Assembly: GCA_946803715.1 (NCBI GenBank)
Contig: CAMPET010000002.1
Span: 129,299-187,678, forward strand
Source: Beroe ovata
Lineage: Eukaryota > Ctenophora > Nuda > Beroida > Beroidae
Length of the DNA: 58,380 nt
Direction of reading: 5' to 3'
Under the pieces are notes generated by a model that had not been told where the DNA came from, did not search any database, and saw only the letters and a program-made list of their open reading frames with translations. Positions 1 through 28,600 of this stretch are shown one piece after another. Position 1 is the first letter of the stretch. Every line of letters starts with the position of its first letter. Both the position numbers and the translations under genes were made by a program.

Positions 1-30
1 TCACACACACACACACACACACAAACACAA
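1..30. repeat. CA microsatellite at the left edge
   Basis: Pure (CA)n followed by a short AACTCC repeat. It lies in the intron just before the first visible hydrolase exon. Confidence 0.9.
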
Positions 31-75
31 AACTCCAAACTCCAAACTCCAGTGTAGATCAGCTTGTGCTCCCAG

Positions 76-1633
76 GTGGTTGGGTCATGTTCACGGCACG
101 TATGTTTCACAGTGCTGTGAGCTGGATAGCACACGAGTGTCAGATGACAGTGGTGTCTGTGGACTATCGCCGTCCCCCTGAACACCCCTTCCCTCAGCCC
201 TTACTTGACGTGTACCACACGGTCCTGTGGGCGCAGCTAAACGCGGCTAAACTCGGTAAGTGGACAGCAACATGGACAGTAACTTGTTCAGTAATAAGTG
301 GACAGAGAGTGTATTCACTGATATCTGCTCCAGAGTACTATAATGTCACCTGTTCAGGTGTTAACCCCGCCAAGGTGGTGGTGATGGGTGATAGTTCAGG
401 TGGTAACCTAGCTGCAGGTGCTACGCTTCTTCACAGAGACTATCTCAGGGCGGGGAAACACTCATTCCCTCCGATCAAAGCACAGGTTTGCGAGTCTCCA
501 CAGGGCAGTCACATAGGGTACATATGAAATGTTTGGCAATACGACTCATCTTTAGAGTACTGCTACTTATTTCTACACACCTATTGCCCATTTAAACGAA
601 ACCATCAATAGTTCCCTGTTCCATGTAAGTCAATAGCCAATGCTATCGGTTTATTGCCACCAGTAGCTCTGCAGTCTGTAGTCTGTCTAGTGACATATGT
701 CAAAAATGGCAAGCCTCCGCATATGTTCGATGTTAGCATTGAATATGGATCACAGGTTATCAAATATCCGCATAAACGAGGAGGGATTCATTGTGCTACC
801 GATATCTTCATGTCACAATATTGCAGTGATTGAAGTGTCTGGCCATGAAGTGATCGGTCACACTTTGGAAAAGTCTGTCTTGTAACGCGCAGCGCTGGAT
901 CATGTATTAAAGCAGGCTACAGTACAAGTTTTTTTCGATTTTTGACGCGCGCGCAGGGCGCCAGTCGGTATCTGCTGATCATGTACTTCTTGCACAGAAT
1001 GCAAGGGATAGATTAATAAGAGCTCATCTTCAGTCCTTGATTTAGTGACATTCCTCAACGTGTTTATCACTTCATGATTTGAAACCATTGATTCCATGCC
1101 CCCTATAGGTGTTGATATACCCAGTGTTGCAAGCGTACAGCTACCACTCACCATCTTACATCGGCAAAGATATCACCAATCTCCGGAAGTTCGTATCGTA
1201 CTACGTTGCTGGAGACTTGTCACTGACTGACAAGGCAGGTGAACCAGCTATCGGATACCCGGCCTACTGGTCACGTGTTGTCGAAACCGATCCCGATACA
1301 ACAGTCACCGATATGAAGGTCAGCAGAGAACTGGTGCAGTCGCCGGAAAGTATGAGTAACGTGTACTGTTTCCCGCTACTGGACACTGATCCGGCGGGTC
1401 TGCCCCCGACATACGTGCTGGCTCTGTCTCGTGACGCTATACGTGACGACGCCGCGCACTACGCGCAGTGGCTAAAGTACTGCGGAGTGGAGGTAGAGTA
1501 TGTGGAGGAAAGGGAGGCTTCACACGGTTTCATGTTCCTCTATGGGACTGATGGATGTGCACTCAGTCATCTACGGAAAATTGTTGAGTTTATCTGGACA
1601 GAATTTGGACATGAGGACATGGCAAGTGATTAG
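76..1633 (+). CDS. alpha/beta-hydrolase, arylacetamide deacetylase / hormone-sensitive-lipase type, 3' part
   Basis: The last three exons are visible: 76-255, 358-485 and 1109-1633 (TAG). Joined in phase (1, then 0) they give about 277 residues. The first exon opens with GGW, the end of the family's HGGGW oxyanion-hole motif; its HG must lie on an exon left of the window. VDYRRPPEHPFPQ follows, as in the family (Y.LAPEHPFP). Exon 2 has GDSSGGN, the nucleophile elbow with the catalytic Ser. Exon 3 has the catalytic Asp in LSRDAIRDDA and the catalytic His in ASHGF, so the triad is complete. By family knowledge it should hydrolyse carboxyl esters, possibly lipids, often at the ER. The substrate cannot be read from the sequence. 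A possible ATTAAA poly(A) signal is near 1832. The SPCA gene starts only about 400 bp downstream on the same strand. Confidence 0.88.
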
Positions 1634-2029
1634 TCGCGGACTAAAACCCCTTCTATAATAGAGGAGCTCCTTCAGGTGGTATTGCTCCATGAGCAGTTTC
1701 TTACTTTGAGAAAATTAAGTTTCTTGATCAATAGTTATGTTTCGTTATATTTTAGTGTCTATCAGATTTTGTTTTTTCCGTGTTAATGTCAGTTAATGTA
1801 CAGCAGATAGGTACCATCTTTCTTTATTTTCATTAAACTATGATTCTTAACAAAACTAGTTTACTGCTATAGTGCTATATTTTACTGATGAATAGGAATG
1901 AACTCTGTGCGAGAGGACGAAATTTGGATGTATTGAATGAAGTGCTGAAAATGTATTCAAATTATAACCGATACTGGCCATTATTCTTATACCTTAACAC
2001 TTCCAGGACCATCTCGGTCCATCTAGGAC
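1634..2029 (+). other. hydrolase 3' UTR and short intergenic / SPCA 5' region
   Basis: AT-rich and non-coding. ATTAAA near 1832 is the likely poly(A) signal of the hydrolase. An in-frame TAG at 2024 lies immediately before the first SPCA ATG at 2030. Confidence 0.5.
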
Positions 2030-19859
<17,830 letters not shown>

Positions 19860-20768
19860 CACGTGTCTGTGTGTCAAGGAGTAAGTCAATAATACTGTCC
19901 CCTTTGTGTCGCTCTTCACATATAGAAAACCTTGTACCAGCGTGACTGAAACAAGAGAAAATTGGTGATAACTTACACATGGTCTACACACACTGTGATA
20001 TGTGTCTGTGTAACAGACAGCACTCTGGCGACCGGAGTTCGGCCTCCGCGATGCACTCATTTATTGTCTGGGAGGAGTTTCAAATCATAGATTCATGAAG
20101 AACTGCCCGCAAATCGATCATAATTTGACAACACTGAATAAATTTTGAAAATTTTATTTCTATTTTATGAATTTGCTGTTGGGCTTTTATACGAGCCACA
20201 CTCATTTAGCCGCATGGAGTTCATCGGTTGTTTATCATTTCGTGAATAATGGATTGAAGTGTGAAACGGCAGTCGAAGCCCTGTGGCCTGTCACCCCGCA
20301 GTTGACGATTTTGTTTTTTTTGTGTTGTATATCGTGTATGATCAAGTCTGGAAGTTTGAGAAACAATGTGTCCCTATCATTTATCAGTGTTTGTAATATT
20401 GTATAGCCATAGGGGAAGTAAATCACCCAACTTTGAGCTTTGGCGAAAAATTCATCTCGAACAGCAATATTTACAGCAATATTTACAGCAATATTTACAG
20501 CAATATTTACAGCAATATTTACAGCAATATGTACAAAAAAACTCGGAAACAAATAAATACCTAAGAATAAATAAAACCTATTTTCAATGCTCCTCTTGAA
20601 CACTATATGAAGCTTATCCACTCTAACTAAACTCTAACTAGACCGTCCTTTCTTATTCTATTTCTAGAGTAATGAGGACTTTGACAACTTTAATAACTAT
20701 TTTCTATGACCCTGAAATTCACCGCATAATGACCATAATAGTATCAGCATGATTTATATTCTTTATCT
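19860..20768. other. convergent intergenic region with a 12-bp tandem repeat
   Basis: This contains the 3' UTRs of SPCA (+) and the facing minus-strand gene. AATAAA near 20139 may be a poly(A) signal. 20461-20530 is about six copies of the 12-bp unit ACAGCAATATTT. Confidence 0.6.
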
Positions 20769-21878
20769 TTAGAAATCGTCACTATATCTGGAAGATGATT
20801 TGCTGGCGGGAGTGGTGCTGGACGCCTGATCATCGCCACCCTGCGGCACCTGCTCCCTCACCAGACCAAGAGATTCGTGTAGAGTCATTCCCGGTGGATA
20901 TCCAGATACTCCTACACAAAACATACAGTTACATTGCGACGTGTTCGTGAAGCGATCTAAATCAGAGCTCTGGCCCAAGCCGGACCAAGGTCCAAATTTA
21001 TCTGAAGCCGAATCCGAAACTTCGGTCGACTCATGGCAATGATTGAAATTCATGTGCAATAATTCACTCGGGTAGTTTCTCGATATGAGTAAGATGAATA
21101 AGGAGCAACTTACCCCTGTTTGTCGAACTCAGCGATCTGAAACAGTGTGTCAAATTTAGGTATTGAATAGGCGCGGCACCTGTCTGTACCAACTCAGTGC
21201 TGACTATAGGCGTGAAGCGGACCTAGGTTATGTGTTTTACTTCCCAGAACTGACTAGAGAGTGTTTGTACCCACCCAGTACTGGTGAGGATGGCCGCCGA
21301 GTTTTCTTCTAGAGCTTTCCTGAACGTCTTAAGCTGAATCTGATTGCCCGATTGGAGAACTTTGGCGTTCACTTGGTTGTGGAATTTGTCGTCTATCTTC
21401 CAACCCACTTCACCTACCTGTTCGGGTATAATATTCAGGTAAAATATTCATGGTATATTGATACTGTGTAGTTGTAGAGGGGACCTTTCTCTGAGGGCCT
21501 TCCTCTGCCCCCGCATTCCTCAAAACCGAGATATTCCCACAGATATAACTTACATATTGACTTCTTCTTGGTGGAAATGCTGCGCCCTGAGCGATTGAAA
21601 TTGAATCAGTCATGGTGATGCTACAGTGTGTTTGTGTACTGTAATAATGCTTATGTGCGTGATGTCAACTCAGTGAGTGTGATGTTTTACTTTAAATTTT
21701 ATAGTCAGAGTGTGATGCTATTTTACCAAGGACTCATTGACCCGGGTCAAGCTCATATAATAATTGTTACCTCCGGCTCTCGACTCAAGAATTTCATACT
21801 CGTCGTTGAACTCGGGTTGTTGACAGTTGACCCTATGCACTCGTAGTCGGAAACCACGTGTGCTTTGTAGTCTGACAT
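20769..21878 (-). CDS. Unrecognised 149-residue protein, five exons
   Basis: Exons on the minus strand: 21878-21771, 21586-21554, 21417-21275, 21136-21114, 20911-20769 (TAA). Phases agree at all four joins and the sites are good GT-AG. The product starts MSDYKAHVVSDYECIGS. It has an SREPEGAAFPPRRSQY stretch, a central polar, probably helical part (DDKFHNQVNAKVLQSGNQ) and a low-complexity Ser/Thr-rich tail ending RYSDDF. No signal peptide or TM segment is seen. An alternative start (ATG at 21613, MTDSISIAQGAAF) would use exon 2 as the first exon. I do not recognise a family. The consistent phases and short introns make a real gene likely. Confidence 0.6.
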
Positions 21879-22242
21879 TCCGTTTGGACCTGTGGTTGGG
21901 CAACATTATGACATCATAATATATACTGAAGTAGTGCAGAGATCATACGACGACGATGGGTAGGATTCATACACAAAGATAGTGCCTCATTATCAGTGAA
22001 GTAATGATCAGTGAAGAACCCACCAGTGAATAACATCTGTCCCTTGGCCCCTCCAGCCTCCTCTCCTGGTAGAGAGCAGTAATGATCGGCCGTGGCTGCT
22101 GCCATGATCCTATCCTTATCCAGAAATGTTATGTCATTCAAATAGGTAGATATTATCAATGTGATGGGCTGTATAAGTTCGTGATATCGAGAATTTATAA
22201 GCGATAAAATTTGTCAGAATACTTGATTAAAAATAAGTGATT

Positions 22243-22829
22243 TCAAAGAATACCACATTTCTGGCGTTTCCTGCTGGCATTATCTGATTTCCATGTTGTG
22301 CCTACCCTCAGCACATCCTCAAATAGCTCGACGATACCCTCGTTTCTGACTGATGAGATCTCGGCATACTTTACCGCTCTAATCTTTCTCGCCATTTCCT
22401 TGCCTTCTTCGCGGGTAATTGCCTCTTGCGGTGGGTTGGCTGCAGATCGGAGGTCGGTTTTAGCAGCGACCAGGATTATGGGAACCCCCGGGCATCTTCT
22501 GTTGATTCTGGGAGCCCAGACACTCTTGATACTGTCAAATTCATCTCTACGAGCGACATCAAATACAAGCGAGAAAACATCGGTGTCGGGGTAGCTGAGT
22601 TCAGCCAATCTAGGCGCGTCGCATTCGCTAACCGTGTCCCACAGTGCTAGCTCAACTTCCCTGCCGTCTAGAGTGCAGTCCTTGACATAGTTACCAAACA
22701 CTGTGGGTACGTATATTTCCGGGTACATATACCGTTATCGTATGTGTACAGCATACTGGTCTTGCCGCCGTGACGTGGCCCTACAACCACATGTTTGATC
22801 CGTACACTAGTGGAACTATCGCTTGCCAT
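22243..22829 (-). CDS. Atypical Rho-family small GTPase, intronless, with a 2-nt frame break
   Basis: It starts MASDSSTSVRIKHVVVG and, after correcting the break, would have about 194 residues, the normal Rho size. The P-loop is GPRHGGKT (GxxxxGKT kept). Switch I YVPTVFGNY keeps the effector Thr. Switch II is DTVSEC where Rho has DTAGQE, so the Gly and the catalytic Gln61 equivalents are both gone. LSYPDTDVFSLVFDV and AAKTDL are Rho-like, and the end CGIL is a CaaL geranylgeranylation box. Loss of Gln61 recalls the GTPase-deficient Rnd/RhoH class, though the sequence is not clearly one of these. Near 22730 a GGTATATG run shifts the frame: two bases too many relative to the Rho alignment. It is either a sequencing indel in TATA or a true lesion. 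The lack of introns beside intron-rich neighbours suggests a retrocopy. Confidence 0.8.
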
Positions 22830-22883
22830 TGCCTTGCGGCATAATATAGATCTTCTAAAACTATACAAACAGTTGAAGAACAA

Positions 22884-25460
22884 TTTAAAATCGTTAAAAG
22901 ATTGGGAAATTTTGACTTTAATTTCAATAAGTTATCAATATGACCAAAACTATAAGTTTATCATCTGACTCAGAGTTCCGATCAGATCCCTGATACTTGG
23001 ATCCCAACATGCTCTATACACCTGCATGGGCCGGACTCTGTAGCGATTGGACCACTCAATGAAAACGGTTTCTAAATCACTGCAACACGCAAAAAATTGC
23101 AGAATTTACAGAGACACAATGCTTGAGTCTAGCAAATGGGCTATATAATGCAGCGTATAAGGATTTTAAATCACATGTCTGATGTAGCGTTTTGTGATTT
23201 TAAATTTCTTACGAATATTAGCTACACTGCAATAGGGGCGGTCCACTGCAATACTGCACAGTTTCTCAAAGAGGGAGGCGAGCAGCAGTATTTCAAATTT
23301 TACAATTTATACTCGACAATCAGCATGATATGCACGTATATATTGGCATGCAATATATTATACAATTGAAGACGACGATTATTTATCGAATATTGTTAGG
23401 TGCAGCAAAAGTTCGAGAATATTATTCAATCAGATCGCAGTGTGGCACAGTATTGTGACACACGTTACGCGTGTCAGTCAATTACCATGGTCACTGCAGT
23501 GAGTGTTGTACATGGTGGTGGCCGAGGTTACAGAGGTCGAGCGAACTGTAGAGACACACGTGGGGTGGGGTTGTGCTTCTTGGAAATGAGATCAAATCCC
23601 GCGTGATTCTCGCAACAGGAACATTGCAACAGGAGACATACGCCCATCTCCTCACGCACGTGTGCAGCTCTCCACATCACCACAATATTGATTCATATTC
23701 ACACACTTGATTATAATCCCCGAAACTCTTTTTGATTTCCATTTTAGCAATTATATCACGGTATCACGGCAGAGGATAATCCCAGTTGTTTTTTATCATG
23801 ATACATAGGCATGAAATCTACGAAGAAAGCAAATGCAAACACGACTGTGCAGTACGTTGACTATCGCCAATACTCCCTACTCCCTAGATAGTGTAATTCG
23901 ATAGCGGGAACTAGGCTTTCACAACTTAATTCGTAATATTAATAATATTATGCATTTGACGAAAACAAAAGCAATGCTAGTAATCGTGTCAAAATTCCGG
24001 GTATATTTGGACAAGCGTTGTTAAGACCTCCTAATTTCAATACGTTTAAACCATGTGAATATGCACCTCGGGCATAATGAGATCATGTTGCCCTTTCTAT
24101 CATGAACTTAAACTATATGTTAAGCCTAGATAATTAGAAATTAATTGATTAACATTGCGCTTGCTAAGTTTCCATGCCAACTTTGTTCAAGATTATTGCA
24201 TTAGCTTCAATTATAATCCAAATATTCGTTTAAGAGTTTTGTGGCACAAAATCAAATTGTGTCCTTCAATAAAGGACTTTGCAATGTATGATAATTAATC
24301 TGGGGTTCCTTTCCGAAACTGGCTTAGAAAGTTAGAAAGCTGACTTAAGTCAAAATTTAAGTGCAAATTTACTCTTCATTTACGACTGGAATAAATACTT
24401 AGGTCACTTAAGTCAGTTTCAGAAAGGACCCCTGGTTTATAATCGGATTCACCGGCTAATATATGGTTCTTGTTTCAATCCGTGTAAAGACTGGCAGAGG
24501 CTGCCTAGGTAGTTCCGGAATGTTGAAAATGATGACGAATATAACACAGATACCACCCAATCAAATATCAATGTTAGGGCTACTGGAATAAACTGGTGTC
24601 AACCGTACGGTGGGAATATGTAGCAATCTATAAGTATAATTGGTCAAATCAGGCAAGACCATTTCCGGTAAACCGCTCGCTAGGTGTCAAAAGTGGAAGG
24701 ATCTTTTTGTCAGCTAGACTGGTGTCAGGAGTTGCTAAGAATAGTACAGCAAGGTTGATGCGCTAAAGCCATGGTATCGTGATATGTTCCAAACTATAGA
24801 AATATGTTACAAACTAGAACTATGCCATGTCAATATTGTAACCATATGCAGAGTAAGAAACTAGGATAAAGGCAGAGTAGAAGGATCATTACTTTCAACA
24901 TAACCATAGTAACCTGTAGGCTGTAACTTGCCTATGAGAATATCTCAATGAAAATGAGACAGAAGGGAGGTTACAGAAGCTCATGCTGTGTATAAAACGT
25001 AGTTCCATCCCTTTCAGAAGTTCACCTTTCAGCCAAATTTTGAGTTAGCTCCCGGATAAGTGAAACACAAAGTATTCATCAAATAAAAGAGAATATTATG
25101 TCAAGATCACCTGATTTCATCTTAATCATTAATCTTGGTTTCAATATTTTTATAGAGCTTGGTAACTCTCGGTACACGGAGATTAATTTGGCGAATATTT
25201 GCACAGCAACGTATTATATTTTTTACAAAACTTGTGAAACATGAAATATAATTTAGCTTATTTAGATAGTAAACGTCAAACTCAATAGTTCAATTATTCT
25301 TAAATAGATACTTAGGATAAATTAAATCTAAGAAAATACAATGCAAAATTTATCCTTTAACATTCATCATTGTTTTGGACTAAGTTACACTCTACACCTC
25401 TGTTTGTCTGATGAGCATATCTCAATTAAAACATCGCGCAAATCAAACCACTGCAACGAT
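22884..25460. other. intergenic, AT-rich, with one MITE-like element
   Basis: No gene is recognised. 24302-24432 is a small terminal-inverted-repeat element. Open frames at 23136-23606 show no coding features. Confidence 0.5.
24302..24432. mobile_element. 131-bp MITE-like inverted-repeat element
   Basis: The ends GGGGTTCCTTTCCGAAACTG and (complement) GGGGTCCTTTCTGAAACTG form imperfect TIRs of about 25 bp, with further pairing around ACTTAAGT. No target duplication is certain. Confidence 0.6.
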
Positions 25461-25644
25461 TCATAATTTTGTTAACTGCAACCCACTTGGCATACCCGCT
25501 AGCAGTTTTTGGTCCTCACTCTTCAACATGAAGCTGATCAAGTTCTCCTGTTGTTGCTGGATGAGCTGCTCCTGATGGTTGAGGTGGTGATGTTGTAGAT
25601 GTTGCTCAGGTTGTTGATGTTGCTCAGGTTGTTGATGTTGTTGA

Positions 25645-25678
<34 letters not shown>

Positions 25679-28600
25679 GCTGTGACATGATATTAGTGGA
25701 GCTAACCGGACCGATGTTCTGCATCTGATGTTCCCCGTGATGATGATGGTGGTCGGGATGATGATGGTGGTGGTGAAGTTGCAGGGTTTCCGTGAGCTGT
25801 AACCCAGTATTTGCAGCAGCAGTAGCACCACCAGGGCTCCCCAGTTTCAGTTGTTGGATCATGGGTTCCACATACGGCTCCGTGTCCACAACAGACGCCG
25901 GATGAAGGTACGGTCTCCAGATGTCTGCTGCCGTGGATGCTGCTATCAAGGGGTCCTGGGCAGGAACGTGCGAGAGAGACATGGTTCCGGTGGCACTTGT
26001 GTTGGTGGTGGTGGTGGCAGCGGTGTCCACCCGACGCCGCTTCTGTTCCGGCTCCATGTGATGGCTCATGTCAAAGAACGTTGTCTCCATCTCGTCGATC
26101 TTGGTGTTGAGCTGGGGGAGGGATTGGGGTTTATTACCAAGCAGCTAATATCGGGTCGTGCACGTGGGCTAGAGCAGAGTTTAATTGAGGTGATTAGTTA
26201 ATGTGATGATTATCATAATCCCATAGTCCTGCACACACACATAGACAGTGCTGCGATAATCATGGCAGTGGAATGATGCGGCTGTCCACAGGGATCTCCA
26301 TAGCTCTCCGTATAGTGGACAGTGACCCCTCAGTACCTTAACTACCATATTAAGAGCAACATAGCACACGTGATAAATTATACGTCATGTGATCAGTCGG
26401 GTGTCCTAAAAACTGCTGCAACAAAGTCCACGTTTCTAACTAATTATCTCGAGCAGTGCTAAACAAGAGTGCCAATCACGTGATGGAAGTAATCGTTATC
26501 ATATCAACCTATGCAGTAGGTTGTGTAATCGAGGTGTTGTTTCCGGGGGCCGTTCTTATATTGAATGTCCATTGAAATTGAAACCCTAATCTGGAAATGA
26601 TATGGTGTTCACGGATGAAATGGACTTACTTCTCCCAGGTTCTGAATGTAGTTTTCTGCCTTCTCCGGTTTAGATTGAGGTGGAGTAACCGGCATATGTT
26701 GTGACAAGATCATTCCTGAGGGGACAAAGATATACATGGTTATCATGCTGGCAACTTCGAGACATTATATAAATTGTGAGCTGAATATTATGGGGAGAAA
26801 CTACCGCTGGAGGATCACTTCTAAATTGCACCGACCTGTTGTGTTCCAGAAGTTTTGTGGCGAGAGTGGGTTATGAAGGGCTGGAGCTTGGTGGGATGGG
26901 CCGGTGGGGGGCATGTGTGAGGGGTAGAACTGTTCATAGACAGGTATCTGGGAGGACCCGCCCTCCATAGTCTGAACAAGGTGGGGTTGATGATGATGCT
27001 GGTCCTTGAGGTGCATCATGTCGTCTGTGCTGCTCAGATCAAGTGGTGACAAGATCTGATCCTGTGGAGAGATGGGGTTTTACTATAATACCAGGACATC
27101 TCTATTGTTTTTGCTGTCATATACAGACGTTGGGTTTTACAAAATAGTGTTTACTCTGACTGTATCATGGGACATAGGAAGATGAGCTAATCAACTACTT
27201 ACTGCATATCCAGGAGGGCTGGGGTAGAACATTGTGTTGGGGTAGCCTCCTAATGGAGGCCCACCATACACACTGTCCATCAGGTGACTCCCCAAATTGC
27301 TCAGGCTGTTGAAGTCAAATGGTGCGGTTTCGGGGATCGGGTCCCTTTGCTGTATCGATGATCTGTGGTGCTGTTTTGATATTTTTACTGGGAACTCGTG
27401 GCTCTGAAAATCTTCTGTCTTGCTCCAGCTGACGTTATCCTTGTTGGGTGATCCGATGATTGCTCTCATCTTGCTCTCCTTCTTGCTCAGATCACCGGGA
27501 GGTGAGTCCTGAGAAAATACACGTGGTGAGAGTGTTGTTGTCATGGTGAGTTCTGAGAGAATACACGTGGTGAGAGTGTTGTTGTCATGGTGAGTTCTGA
27601 GTGAATACAGGTTTTGTGAGTGTTGTTGTCATGGTGAGTTCTGAGTAAATACACGTGTTGTGAGTGTTGTTTTCATGGTGAGTTCTGAGTGAATACAGGT
27701 GTTGTGAGTGTTGCTGTCATGGTGAGTTCTGAGAGAATACACGTGTTGTGACTGTAAGTATTGTTGTTACGGTGTTGTTGTCACGTGTTGTGAGATGCTC
27801 TTTTGTGAAGCAGTCTGTTGGTATCATTCATGAACATATCCTATGATGCTCTTAACAAGACTACACATTGATAATTTGAGCTATAATTGCGACAAGTCTC
27901 ATGAATTGAAATCATTCAATTGAGATTCACTGCTCAATTTTCTGGAGTACTTTCTGTGAAAATTGATTACAATTCCGAATTTCCATGTGTCGTTTACTCA
28001 GAACCCCCTTAATACTTTAATAACATGGATCAACCCTAAACATCACTTTTTTCTAGCCCGAGTATATGAGGAAGGAAATTCTGATTTTTAAATCAAAATG
28101 AACTAAATTTTAATTTTCCATTCCACATGTTCGATCGTCTGTATGTGCGCAAGTTTTGCACTTAAACATTATTCTGGGAAATATTCCAGTCACCGTTGTC
28201 TTCTACACTTTGAGCTGTGTGAAATTTTCGTTCATTGAGACTTGAGACTGTTAAAGAGGCGCTGGGCTAGAGTGAGAGGTGTAACGTGTAGCGATCGAAT
28301 CTTGAGACTCACAAATTTGAAAATTTCACAAAAAGTAACCACGTTCATGATAGTAAGCGAGCTTACCGATAATAGGAAAGGGATGAAGACCCTGGTGATA
28401 TTTGCAATAAGAGAAAGTAAAATGTGGCGGAGAAATGATGTACAAGTCCTATCGGACTATTTGGTCTCAGATTTGAAGTAACTTCCTAAGTATGCACATC
28501 AACACAGCTGTTCTCACTATATATAACTGAGCAGTTTTCATTGTGGATGATGGGTTGATATCCATTGAGCCTTGCGCTATCTTCCTCAGTCTATTGATGG

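Noticed and set aside
21914-22159. Minus-strand frame containing KDRIMAAATADHYCSLPG
   Set aside because: Looks mildly protein-like but has no splice partner in phase with either neighbour and includes near-palindromic repeats.
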